Assembly: GCF_001680005.1 (NCBI RefSeq)
Contig: NC_033558.1
Span: 26,001 to 90,000 of the forward strand
DNA from: Plasmodium coatneyi
Taxonomy: Eukaryota; Apicomplexa; Aconoidasida; Haemosporida; Plasmodiidae
Length of the DNA: 64,000 bases
Direction: 5' to 3'
Every line of letters starts with the position of its first letter. Within the stretch, counting starts at the first letter, position 1. A model generated the notes under the pieces. The model ran no database searches. It was not told the origin of the DNA and was given only the letters and a program-made list of their open reading frames with translations. This document shows, in pieces, positions 46,373-58,945 of the stretch. A program made the position numbers and the translations under genes.

Positions 46373-49300
46373 TTTTAAAAATCTGTTAATAAAGGAGATA
46401 GTAAATAAAAAGATTTAGTTTTTTATTATGTTTGGCCTTAATTGCGGAGGGCTTATTTTAGGGGGCTATTAAAAAAGCGCTTAGGGGAATGGATTGCGTT
46501 AGGTTTAGTTTATATATAACTTTGTTCTTTCAATGCTAATTTTTTTTTTTACTTTATCTTTTTCTTTTCCTTCTGTTTGTTTTTGTTTTTGCTTTTTTTC
46601 CTTACTATTTATTTAATAAGGTAACAGTAGCGTTAACGTATTAGGTAACAATTGTGTTGCGTAAAAAAGCCTATGCTGAAAAAAGCGTGGGTAAAATAAT
46701 GATAAAAGAGAAATTTAAGAAAAAAAATTATTTAAATTTTAAATGGGAAGAATGAATATGTTTGTTTAATAAAGTGGGTTTGTTTAAACAAAAATGAATA
46801 AAAAAAAATTCTAAACAATAGCTCTAGAAATAAAACAAAGCGTTAAAAAAAATGCATAAATAGAAAAATTTACTTTTGTATACGCACTGTGGGGGATAAA
46901 TGTACCATTATGCAATATATAATATTGATAGTGTAGTGTATAATATAATAATATATTATTTTGTATATATATATATATATACCTTTAAAAAAACTAAAGC
47001 GAAGGTTTTTTAAAAAATAATTTTTTTTTCTTAGTTGAGCACGGGTAAAAATCCCCTTGAACAGAAAGCAAATTTTTTTGTGATGATTTTAGTTTTTTCT
47101 TTTCTTTTCTTCTGCACTTTTTTATAGTGATAATAGAATAGTACATATGTAATTTTTGACGATTTGTTTATTTTATTAGTTCTTTTTTTCTAGTTTTTCT
47201 TCACTGTTCTAGGTTTTATTTTTTTTAGAACTTTGCTCTTTTTGATCAGAGGAAAGGTAAAGATAAGGATTAGTATAAATATATTGAATTATTCATTTAC
47301 TCGCGTGGGATATGCCAAACAGCACATTAAATTGTTAAGCGAATACTATAATGTGGCGGTACAGTAATTTTGCGCACCTAAGAGAAGGTTTGCCAAATTT
47401 TTCTGGCCATTTAAAAAAAAAAAAATTACCATTTTTTAGCCATATTAAATCGGCAAGTCCTTCCTTAAGTGTGCATGCATGGGGGGTGGTAGTATGTAAT
47501 ATATATTTATAGTGCCATACCCAAATCCATATAAATTATTTATTATACTCCTAGCTAAACTTCCCGCACTCTCATGTGTGTTTTTTTTTTTTTTTTCTTG
47601 TGTGTTACTTTGCTGTAGATATTTTTAAATAGTATATATATAGCAGTGCGGTGCCTCTATTTATACAAAATAATTATTTTTCCTATTTTTTTCTCATACG
47701 ATAGAAGAGAAAAAAAAAAAAGGGGGGGGGCAGGGGGTTATGGCGAACTCGTTAGGTCCTTCTAAGGTAAAATTTTCTTTTCCAGTTAATTATTTTACAA
47801 ATTGTTTTCTAAGTTTATATGTATAAGAATTTGCTAAAATTCGCGAATCGAACGAGTTGTAAGTTAAGCGGAACATTAGGCGTAGAGGCAATTCTAGGAG
47901 TAAGTTAAAAGAAATTTGAGGGCCCAATTTAACCCCTATTTGGTGCGCTAACATAACGAGCCAACTTTTAAAAGGGTAAATAAATGAATGCCGTTTTTTT
48001 GCCCCTGTACAACCTTGTGCGGTGTACATATAGCACACCGTGGCTGTGCTTTTGTACCTCCTTACATGCAAAAAGAACTAAAGTAGTGTCATATTATCTT
48101 AATTATGCATGTGAGAATACGTAAGAAAAAGAAGAAAAAAAAGCGTGCTACTTAACGACGCCGTTGCATATATTCCATTAAACCTATTGTACTTGCATCA
48201 GCGCGATTTTTCCATTCCCGCCTTTAATACATTCCAGGGAATTTCTATTAACCATGCATACGCTCGTATATAAAATGTATATAAAGCAGTATTGCTACTT
48301 TTAAAATTTATAATTCTGAGCATATGCTCAATTTGCTCCATTTAACTGAGTTGCATTATTTACTTACCCTTCTGGCGTCATGGAAAGGGGACCTACCACC
48401 CCGTACCCCCATTCCCCCTCTCCAGATGTTTCATTCTATTGTGTAAAAAGTAAGCGTTCCCGATTTGTAACGTGCCAAGGGAACTAAAGAAACACAGGGG
48501 TTAACATTGCTAATAAAAAGTGAAAACTCCTCCGAGTAAATAAAATCGATAAACTGCTAATATATAATCCATTGCATATTTTACCAAATGTGCATTTATA
48601 CAAATCGTCCTTCATGGTGAGCACCCCCTTTTTTGTTGTCGAAGGTCGTAGACATAAATGGGGCAAGCAAAATCCTCATCTTCCTATCATGTGTGTGACG
48701 TGGAATGGAAAGAAACGCAGCGCATGTTCACTTAGTCCGTGTGACTTTCATACCACTGTGAATTACTGCCACTCGTTTTCACGAATTACACAGTTTCTGT
48801 CACATAGGTAGATGACTCCAATGAGCAGCTGCATGTGATGTATGTTCTTGTCGTATCGTATGCGATGTGCCTCCTCATCAGTGTGTGAGGTACTTGCCGA
48901 AAATGTAAATATCTTGACGTCGTTATGTCATTCTTGGGGAAGGGTGGGAGTTCATTTTAGATACCCTTCCCCCCCCGAACTGTGGTAAAGTAAAATCGCC
49001 TATAACTCTGCGTCAATGTGTTGTTCCACATTGTATACTCTGCTTTTTTTTTGTCCATATAAAAAATAGCATGATAGATATTTTCATATTAATGAAATAA
49101 ACTTATGTAGGAATCACTATCACTGTGGTTGAGTAAATCAAACCGATTGATTATAAAAAGTAAAAAATGCTAAGCGCGCAGAAGTTGTTAGGGTTTGGTG
49201 GAAGAGAGTAGATATGCGCATGTGAGCTTTATGATATGGCTAGCTTCACGTGTGTTTCTAATTTTGTGAATCCTTTCATTACACTCCATTCGGCTGCTCT

Positions 49301-52300
49301 CCGCGCTATGTATGTACATAAGGAAGCATGTAAATTATCTTCTGGTAGAGGATTGCATTTTTTGGTTTTCATAAGTTCTGCGTAATATGGCGTATATGCC
49401 TTTTTTCCCCTGCTTGCGTGGTGAGAGACGAGGCAATCCGTATATCCCTTTCGGAACCATTTAAAAAAGTGATCACTCTGCCTCCGCAGCACACATATTT
49501 ATGTGTATTGTATGCATTACCAAGAGTGGGAACTTTATAATTCACCGACTCCCACTTTTTACTTCTTAATCCGTGCATTTTCGATTTTCCTTTTTTTTAT
49601 TTGTCGCAATAAATGTTTTATCCGGCCATCAGGCAGTTAGTGTTCATGACATATCTCATTCATAAGCAGGAAAATAGTAGCCATTTTAATTTCCTCCTAA
49701 AAGGACGTTGTTGTCCCTATTTGCTTACAGGTGAAATATATAGGGATCGTTTTGGTACATCGATTTTAGCATTTTGTGGGGGGTGAAAGACAAGCTACAT
49801 ATAGTTATTATTTATAGACGCCGCCTAGGGGGGGTCTTCTTTTACATTCGTTCCCTTTGTGCATTTTTGCAAGTGAAAAAACAAAAGAGATGAATGGCAC
49901 CTCTTAGGACACATTCCGATATGCACCATTTTTCTGCACACAAAATGAATATGTGTTTTTTGTGATGTTCTCCTCCTTAAGTTCGTTAGCGTATGGTAAA
50001 TGTACTGTAAAGAGTTCTCACATAGGGTTTCCTCCCTCCATAAAATGTCAAGTTTATAAGCGGAGGACTTTTCCCTTTTTGCAGAACTCAGGAAACGCGA
50101 GTTTCTTAAAAACATTATTAACGAACGGAATGGATAGCTCCAGTTAGAGCAACATTGGAGAAGTTGGAGCGTGGGGGGTTAGGTTCCCCAGTTTGCTGTA
50201 GGAGGGCTACTCTTTTCTATGTGGAAAATGTTTCGGTGAGTCATTATAAGGGGGGACACATTTTTTTTTTTATGTTCCCTTCGCACCACTATCACTACCT
50301 TCACCACACTGATGTAAGAAGAAGCATCGTTACGAAAAGGAAAACACACACGTGTAGAAGTAAAGTGTGTACTCGGGCAGAATATATATATATTCAGCCT
50401 TAACGCTCAGTAGTCGGCACATCAAAATATCAGCCAACTGGACCATAGCCATTTGTAGGACATTCAAAAAGGGGGATGGTAACGCTGTACGATTGGCATC
50501 TTGAAGAACATGTCGATAATTCTTTGGGGATGAAAAAATTGATTTCTTCTCCTTCGCTAATGCATGAACGTTTCAGTTTAATATTACCTCCACGAAAAAT
50601 AGGTTCGGTTCTACAGGTAATAATTAAATGTGAACATTGCACACACTGGGTTAAGGAGCCGCTTCATTTTTACGCTACTATATATTCTTACATTGTTAAG
50701 ACTTCCTCCCGGGGAACGAATTCCCTTTTATGAAAGAACTGGTAACCCTTTGTTGGCATCATTTTGCGTAATTTTTTTTTTTTGTTGTTTATCCTTTAGA
50801 AAATTTGAGGACGAAGGAACATAAATGATGTATTTTCCCAAACCCCCAACTAGTGATTAAAATTATTCGCTCAATGCGCGTAAGTTACCTACTGCTGCTA
50901 AAATAAAGAAACGTGCAATTTGAAGTGCATATTTTAATAGAGAAAGTGAAAGGGGAAAAAATCTTTCTTTTTTTCTGTCCCCACGTTTACACAAATCTTG
51001 ACATTTCAGAATAAATCACATCTATATTTTATATGCATAACAGTAAAATTTACGATAAATTTTAGTGCTATTTGTCCTTATTTCAATTTAGCAGAAGCCG
51101 CTAAAATTGCGTTCAATAAACATTTCAAAACCGTTCCATTTTCTTGTCGTACACATCTCATCAAATGCGCTCTTTTGCGCATTATGTGAAGCCGCACACT
51201 GTTGCAGCCCCTAAACCCCAAAAGTGAATTACTGAAGAGAGGTTAAGCGTTCACGATTCATTATGAACTTTGTAGAGACATGTAATTTTGTTAATATACC
51301 TTTATAGGGGAGGGTGCACAATTTTGTGGTAAAATATATATTACTGTCAAAAATATAAAATGTGAATAATCCACGAGGGCTTAGTCGTTTATCAAAGAGA
51401 AATAAATTATTTGTTAACATGTGCATTATTGATTACTCAAGCAAAAATATGAGGAACCACATACGGTGTTTACTCTTTGCAGATATCGTTAGGATCATAT
51501 GTTACAATTTGAAAAAATATAATTTATGAATAGAAATGTTCTAATGTGCGATAATTCATATTTCTTGTGTAAACGTTCTATTAAATTCGAGCAAAACTAT
51601 ATAGTATGTATTCATTTTTTTTTCTTGATATGGTTCTTTTTTTTTTTTGAAGCATAATGTGTGTATACGTACAAGGTTCGCGGTTTACTACAAATATAAG
51701 AGGAATGTGGTCAAATCAATAACATCCATTTATTCCAACAGATCTTTTGAAGCATAATATAATGCATCCATGAATAAACATATGTATTAGTATATGTATG
51801 GACATATTATGAACATATGTATGAACGTATGAAAAATGCGAAAAAATTATTTTTATGTGTGCTACTAATAAAATGTGAAAATTTATGTTTTCCAGAACAC
51901 ACACATAAGCATGTAAGAGCGCAGTGGCGTTGAAATCGTAATAAGTAAACTTGTTCATTCAAGGGGTAACATTTTATGAAGTTCGTGTTCCATTTTTAAG
52001 GTCATATATTATGCCATTCCATGTACTATCATGGCACAAGAATGCAACACAAAGCTACACAAGAACACATATAATAACCATCGGAACTGTGTAAAATATA
52101 TGCGTGAATTATCAAGAAAAGTACATCATTTATTCCATTTTAAGCGCTAAATAGGAGATACATAATATTTATAATTTGAGGTTTCTTTTTTTAACGTTAT
52201 TTATTATTTATTTTTTTTTTTTTTTTGTGAATTAACTGGCTAAAATATGTACGCCTTAAGTGCCTAATTTTGTTATTAAGAGAACACGTGAAATGTTATG

Positions 52301-53800
52301 AAATTTTTTTTTTTATTGTTCTTTTTTTATATAAATGTACAGAACCTTGTGTGTTGTAACACATTTTCTATTCACATGATTATGTGCAAGTGCAAATAAC
52401 ATGGTTGAACATACTTTTTTTTATTTATTGCTTATAAAAGTGGTACAATGCATGTAATGCGTGTAAATAATCTCACATTTAGTGCATTTAAAAAGTGAAG
52501 AAGTACATTATATAAATATATATGAATATATATCTGTCACATTTTGAGCGGTTAAATAAATGCAGAAAGTATAATTTTCGATTATACTATTCTCTCAATT
52601 ATTCTATTCCTTTTGAGTTATGTGACCCTAAATTGGAAGAATGCAATAAGCTCAAAAATGCAGAGTAAAAGTAATAGGGATGAACATTTTAATTTTACGT
52701 GATCCCTATGAATTATTATTTGATAGACTCGAATATGAGAATTCAATTTTGTGAAAGCACAAATATGTCCTTATGGCAATGCGTAAATTCGTTTTTTCGA
52801 ATTGAATTATATATTATAACATATTCATAATTATATGGAGATAATCCATATATTAATTTAAGCTTTTATTGCGAAAAATGGAAATGTGTAACATAAAAAT
52901 AAAAACACAGTATACATTTTGGAGCATTTATAAAAGAAAAAGGGAAGAGGCATCCATGTGCGAAATAAATGAAATAAAATTCAGTTCCTTTCCCTAATTT
53001 ATGGAAAGGTGTAATTATAGGTCCCATAGCGCACCATTAGTAATAACGCTATTTTTATGTGCTTTTATTACTCAAAAATCGATTATATCACCATAATCCA
53101 TATAATTGTGTTTACAGTAATTATAAAATAAATTTAAGTTATTCAGAGAAGTATGAATTTATAATGTACACATCATATCACGGTTTAGCTAGGATAAAAT
53201 GTGTAACCATATTTTAAGCTTCACCGTGTTGGGTGTAATTCGTAATAAATAAGCTAAGGTCATGTATTAGGAAACACTAATTCAATTTTGATTCGTAGTA
53301 ATAAAATTTATAGTCACTTTAAGAAAAAGGAAAAAAAATAATAAGAGGAATTGCAAATTAATTTATGTTAAATTAAAATAGTTCCATATGATTTATTATA
53401 TAATAGCTAATGCAGAGCAAACATACAATTAAAGCATAATTAGTTTGCTCTTTATTAAGACTAAGTATATAATTAACCTTAATGTGTGGGTAGCGCTCAA
53501 TGCAGTTGTCTTATGCTACGTTAATGCGCCGGCAGTATATTTCCAAAGAGATATGTGCGAAAAGAAAAGACAGATATGTGCATTTTATCAGGAAAAATGT
53601 TAATCATACTGAAAACAAAGGATTTAGCATGAAATATAAAGCAGTAAGAACATGTGAATGCACATATGACACAAATACACATGTTCCTTCGTTTTGTGTG
53701 CCTTAGATATTGCACTTATCCAGGTGAATTCACTATGGTTGAATAATTAATAATATGACATTTAGAGTGTCCCTTTTCTCAAAAATGTTTCAGATTCCAT
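46373..53800. other. Long region without a supported gene
   Basis: About 7.4 kb. The first ~1 kb is the ETRAMP-like gene's likely promoter with TA repeats (46964-46981) and poly-A/T runs. 47.3-51 kb is of moderate GC with short frames only, such as 49229-49492 minus, 49825-50115 minus and 50476-50733 plus, none with signal, motif or splice support. From about 51 kb the composition turns strongly AT-rich again up to 55 kb, enclosing the exported protein gene. Confidence 0.45.
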
Positions 53801-54686
53801 TTATATAAAGATATGTTTCACAAAAGAACTGTATTCAGAATAACATAGTTTAGGGTTTTTATCTGCTATCATGTCAAATTTTATTTTCTTTATTAAGAAA
53901 TAAATCAGGGATAATATGGAAGCTGCACCTAAGATTTGGGCTACTAATACATGGAATACAGCATATACAACTAATAAGGAAGGATATGTTTTGAAGGCTT
54001 CTGTTGCATATGCTACTGCTGGCACTATTGTTACTATCAATTTAATTAGGACAGGGGAAAATATAAAAAGCCCATATCTTCTGAGCACTTTTTTTATAAA
54101 CAGCTTTTTAGTCATATTCGGATTCTTTTTAAGGTTATATAAATATGATAAATACATGAATGTTTTCTTCTCACCATATTTGTCTATTTTTTTCAAAAGT
54201 TCCAAAATACGAGTTTTAATTTTTTTTTTTTTTGTGGATTGTATACTGCTACTTGAAGCAGAATGTTCTTTCAAGGTTTTACTTGCTAACTTCGTTCCAT
54301 TATTATTACATTTTTCTTCAATACTTGAATCTGAACCAGGCGAAACTTCTTCATATTTTACAGTTTTGGGTGTTTCTTCTGGGTCATTTGTTAGTAGACG
54401 TTTATTTATTGATTTCGCAGCATGGACCAATGTGCACTGCATCCCCCGAGGATTATCATGATTACACTGAAAAGAAAAAATGGATATTTATATTATGAGC
54501 AATAGTGCTATTCATTTAAATGTAGAAGGGTAATTTTATTGTTAAAAGTAAACTAAGCACAACATAGAAGAAATAAATATTTAATATTTTTTTATATTAT
54601 ACCACGTCATTGTAACACCAGCGTGTTATAATGGAAATGATGTATATACAAATTTTGATAATAATGAGAAATTTATTTTTTTTCAT
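53801..54686 (-). CDS. Two-exon exported protein with two membrane spans
   Basis: Exon 1 at 54686-54603 encodes a hydrophobic signal (MKKNKFLIIIKICIYIISII) and ends at GTATAA; a site three bases earlier (GTGGTA) is possible. Exon 2 at 54466-53801 follows TTTTCTTTTCAG in phase 0, 249 residues in total. Exon 2 has SINKRLLTNDPE about 20 residues in, an export-type RxL motif with Asn then Asp rather than acid at position five. A charged Ser-rich middle and a Lys-rich helix precede two hydrophobic segments (FSPVLIKLIVTIVPAVAYA and VFHVLVAQILGAASILSLIYF). The layout matches Plasmodium exported two-span families, and resembles the exported gene at 28.8 kb in architecture but not obviously in sequence. 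Exact family not recognised. Confidence 0.72.
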
Positions 54687-55261
54687 TTATGTGGGATTGT
54701 TTTGTTCCTTTGTAATAATTCCATCTACTTTGACAAAAGAGAAAGTCATCCATATTTTTTTTGTTATACAATCATTAGAAAAATGGATTCTTTGAATTCA
54801 TTATTATTTTCTTTGATATCTTCATTCTTTCCTAATTTATGTACATTTTAAATACATGAGAAACATTGTATATAAATAGAAGGAATCATTTCAAATGGTA
54901 AGTATTATATATAGAAAAAAATAGTAGGTTATTTAGTGTTCTGCATAATATGTCATCATTATGTATAAAATATATTTGTCAAAAAAAAAAAAAAAGTCCT
55001 TAGTATATGAGTTCTTGAAAAATATTCATACTTCACTTTTATTCATCACAATTATTTTATAACTATGGGTATAGAATAATTACAACTTTTTTTAAACTAT
55101 GCACTTTAAATATGGGCTATCGTGAAGTGCATAATATTAAATTATGTTGATATAGGAATGTTTAACACTTCAAGAATAATTCTTGCGGGGAGAAGGAAGC
55201 GGCTTCCCTTTTTTTTTTCTTCTTTTTCATCTTTTTATTTTTGCATGCACACTTTACATGT

Positions 55262-55375
55262 ATACACCTCCCTAAACAGTTGAACACCAGGCTACATTAT
55301 TCTTCTTATACCCTGAAACAGATAAACACCAGGCCACATTGATCTTCTTACACCCTAAAACAGCTAAAATAAAGT
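55262..55375. repeat. Two to three copies of an ACACCAGGCTACATT-type unit
   Basis: Two neighbouring units of about 46 bases (GAACACCAGGCTACATTATTCTTCTTA... and AAACACCAGGCCACATTGATCTTCTTA...) are followed by CACCCTAAAACAGCTAAA. A third, diverged copy (AAATACCAGGCTATATTGCT) lies at about 55873-55893, beyond the next minisatellite and a T-rich stretch. Confidence 0.6.
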
Positions 55376-55384
55376 GTGAAAACT

Positions 55385-55705
55385 TGAACATTAACTGCGA
55401 AACCCTACACACACGCACTAAAGTGTGAAATCCTATACACACACTCTAAAATGCGAAATCCTATACACACACTCTAAAATGCGAAATCCTACATACACCC
55501 TGAAACCGGGAACCTTAAGTGTGAAATCCTATACACACACCCTAAAATGCGAAATCCTACACAAACACACCCCTAAAATGCGAAATCGTCCTTCACATAC
55601 ACCGCTAAAATGCGAAATCCTATACATACACACCCTTAAAATGCGAAATCCTAAACACACACCCTAAAATGCGAAATTCTATACACTGAAACGCGGAATC
55701 CTAAA
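55385..55705. repeat. AAAATGCGAAATCCTATACACACACCCT minisatellite
   Basis: About ten imperfect copies of a 27-30 base unit with core AAAATGCGAAATCCTA followed by a CA-rich stretch and CCCT. The copies drift in the CA part. Because the unit contains few stops, an 80-codon frame appears across it; this is not taken as a gene. It ends in CCTAAACCC, a telomere-like word. Confidence 0.85.
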
Positions 55706-55904
55706 CCCTTTTTTTTTTTTTTTTGCTTTTTTTCTTCCTTCTTAAAATTTTTTCATTCCTTTTTTTTTTTCTTTGTTCTTTTTTTTGTCATTTTTTTTGT
55801 CCTTTTTTTTGTCTTCTTTTACGTTTTCTTCTTTTTTTTCCCTAAAAAAAAGAACCATCCCTTAAAGAAGCTAAATACCAGGCTATATTGCTGTTCCATA
55901 ACCT

Positions 55905-56168
55905 AGAAAAGAACCTGTTCCAATAACCTTAACCCTAATCTCACACCCCTAACAACGTTCCTTCCATTAGGAAGTACCTTCCTTCCAGCACTCCTAATAC
56001 AACCTTCCACCCCTAACACAACTTTCCATCTACCCTACCACCCTAACAACCACCCTTCCTTTCTCCCCTAACAACCCTTCATTCTAACACCCCTAACACA
56101 ACCTTCCTTCTACCCTACCACCCATGTAACAACCTTCCTTCCAACCTACCACCCCTAACAACCTTCCT
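55905..56168. repeat. CCCTAACAACCTTCC telomere-like minisatellite
   Basis: Irregular copies of CACCCCTAACAACCTTCCTTCC and CTACCCTACCACCC with the word CCCTAA many times. It is the reverse complement of the minisatellite inside the last intron of KIR gene D (11985-12225). CCCTAA is close to the Plasmodium telomere complement [A/G]AACCC/TGAACCC, so it may be an interstitial telomere-derived sequence. Confidence 0.75.
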
Positions 56169-57483
56169 TTTTTTTTTTTTTCGGATTTTTCTCATATACA
56201 CTATATTCGTAAAAAAAACTTCTTTTTTTTTTTTTAATGACAATGCTTTCGTTTTTTTTTTTTTTTTTCTCTTTTTCTTTTTTACGGACTATTATGCGTT
56301 TATATATCGTTCTACTGTTTATTAATAGGACAGGAAAGAGAAAGAGGGAAAAGGAAAAAAGAAAATTTTGTTTCTTTGTTTTCCCTCCACCGGTACACGG
56401 GCGTTCTTTGTTGAATTGTTAAACTAGCACGTGTTGTTCCGAAGGATGCAATCTCGCCTTGCCACAGCTTTTCTACACTGTTTTGAGGAGCTGGCGTTGC
56501 CTTATAGAGGACTTCTTCGTGCAAAACCACTTCACATTTCGCCATAAGGTAACAGCGAAAGTGAGCTAACGATGGAGTGTACACAGTTGATGAGCTCCGC
56601 TCAACGCAAAAGGTGTTTAGTTTTTCTTTGTTTGGGCGAAATGGGAAAGTATAACCTATGCGCATTCTGCTATGCTTCGCCCATAGCGCTTCAATGGTAA
56701 AGACTCCCCGATCAAATTGACCCTGCAGGACAGTGATGGACTTTTCTCCGTACCACTTCACACATATGTAAGATTATCTCCTTCACGAGGACATCCCTAT
56801 CCTCTCGTGTGTGATCCTCTTTTCTTCCGTGGGTCCTTCCCCAAAAGTGTTAGAATCAAATGATCAGAAAAAGAAAAGAGAATTTCCTCTGCTGTAACGC
56901 ATCGATCATTTGTAACATCCGTCGTGGGTATGACGAATAATGATCACTGCGTTGTGTGCCCATGTGGAATTATGCACTCCGTTTGGTGCACATTGTGGGA
57001 AACCGGCTGTACGTGGGAGTTCAATCCATCCGCGTGTGAAGTAAACCTACTTGGGCATGGACACCCAAACTGTGCATAGCGAAACGGGCAACAGACGGGC
57101 AAAATGGCAAACTGCCAGACTATACACTTTAGCGAGCAGGAGGGTTGCAAACGTTAAATGAATAATGACCCAAGTGGTGATTCTTATAGGTGGCAGTCCA
57201 TATTTACCTGTGTCCGATTTTTCCGCTCGAAGGGGAAGGAAAGTTGTCCTGCGGCCCATGAGTTATTTTGTGGCACTGTATTTTATTTTGCTTCACTCTG
57301 CTTTTTTTTTTTTTTGCTTCATTTTACTTTATTTACTTTTTCTTTTTTTTTTTTTTTGCCTGTTTGAAGGCCTGGTGAGGTGAGGCACAAATGTCACTCA
57401 CGTCTGTCGAATGCAGAGACTTGGCCAGGTGCCTATCTGGGATGTCACCCGGGTTGCTTTGCATGTGGATAGGGGGCGGCGTG

Positions 57484-57550
57484 GTCAAGCGGTCACGTGG
57501 TTATGCAGCCATGCAATCATGTGGCTATGCAATCATACGGTCATCCGCTC
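57484..57550. repeat. Short CATGCAATCATG-type repeats
   Basis: Three to four imperfect copies of a 14-16 base unit around GGTTATGCAGCCATGCAATCATG. Local, no function apparent. Confidence 0.45.
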
Positions 57551-57757
57551 GTTCATTCATGTCATCTTTAGGACATCTCCACACAGGGGGGCCACTCCTC
57601 TGTGGGTAAACATCCCCCCTTGACGGATTTTACACACAAGGAGGGACCCAAAAAAAAAAAAAAAAGTTCTTTGGATCGGTGTTGCGTATAAGGGGGGGCG
57701 GGAATTTTCTCTGTTCCTCTTTCTCATCACTCTCCTGTTTTTTTTTTAATGCAATTA

Positions 57758-57838
57758 GCGGTTGGTTGCTGACGGTTTCCAGTTGGCGATTTTCAGTTGG
57801 TAGTTGCCAGTTTGCAGTTGGTTGTCGACGGTTTGCGG
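57758..57838. repeat. CAGTTGGTTGCTGACGGTTTC-type short tandem repeat
   Basis: Alternation of GTTGGTTG, GACGGTTT and CAGTTGG[CT] words over 80 bases, with the first and last 20 bases almost the same (GTTGGTTGCTGACGGTTT and GTTGGTTGTCGACGGTTT). Open frames on both strands across it are by-products of the repeat. Confidence 0.55.
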
Positions 57839-58945
57839 ATGTGCTTCTCCCCTCCCGCAAGCTTCCTAAAACTTGCAGCAAAATTTGCTTCACCCCGTTC
57901 GCCTTTTAGCCATTTTCTGCATACACACGTGCGCATCCGAAAAAGCAGATGTGCACCGCAGCCGCGCCCCGCTTGGCGGTTCCTCAAATTGTGCACAACG
58001 ATTAATGGCCCACCTTTTCTTTCTTTTTTTTTTTTCACCCTTCCAGCGTTGTAGTTGTAACATATATATTTTCTATTTCTTTTTTTTTGCGCTATTTAAT
58101 ATGTTCAATAAAATATCAAGTCACTTATTTTACATAAAGAGATATTTTTACCTAAATGGTGTACAAAAATTGGGGAGGAACCATCGACCGATGGATCAGA
58201 TTATTCCCCTAGCCGTTGCACAAAACAACCTACGGGGGAAATTTCGCCTGAATTTTTTCTTTGCCCAGTTGTAGAGTGAATTGCCGCTCATTTGGTAACT
58301 ACCCGTTTTGCTTAAAATGTTTCACAAAGTAAAAATAGAAAAATATAAAATAGAAAAGTATAAAGGTAGAGAAATAGAAAAAATAGAAAACTACTGGAAA
58401 AAAAAAAAATTTAAATAAATTTTAAAAAAATACGAGAGGGCTGATTATTACTTCGCGTAGCTCATCAGCAAAACCGCAAGCATGAAGTTCCCCTGACGCT
58501 TCCTTCTTGCAGACAAAACGAAAAAAGGTACCATTATAATAATCCGCTAAAACGCGTTAAGACAACTATTTATACTTACATATAAGTACATATTCGCAAC
58601 CGCAGATGCCATTTGGTACGCTATTCCTGTAATTGAAATTTGTTCTTTCATTTGACACACTAAAGGATATCTTTTCTGCACTTTTGCAGTTTCTCTGTTT
58701 TTGTCACGCTGCTTCTAGGGGTACCAACTTTGGAGGAGACTTCCCCCGTTGCGTCCTCCAAGAGCAGTCGCGTCAGCGGCTCTTTTCGGAGTCTCCCTTT
58801 TTATTGCCTCTGCTCTCAAAGGGGGCTCCTCCATAGTTTGCCTAACAACAACTGTAGCCATCTTTGAGTCAGTTTTTAAAGTGGCAAAAGGGAAACATAG
58901 CTAATGGCATTGCTGAAAAAAGTAAAATATTGCACCTGGAATTCT

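Larger units (their letters stand above)
54687..58945. other. Repeat-rich region left of the MSP3-family gene
   Basis: Holds several minisatellites, listed separately, and pyrimidine runs at 55708-55850, 56167-56185, 57300-57360. A 149-codon minus frame at 56312-56761 has ordinary complexity but no signal, domain or family that I recognise; it is left unassigned. After about 56.4 kb GC content rises. Immediately left of 58946 is the 3' flank of the MSP3-family gene. Confidence 0.45.

Noticed and set aside
55425..55667. CRISPR-like look of the AAAATGCGAAATCCTA repeat
   Set aside because: Units are directly adjacent, drift in length, have no unique spacers, and the genome is eukaryotic; it is a minisatellite.
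56312..56761. 149-codon minus-strand frame
   Set aside because: Ordinary composition, but no signal peptide, domain, splice partner or family resemblance; kept out of the gene list for lack of support.
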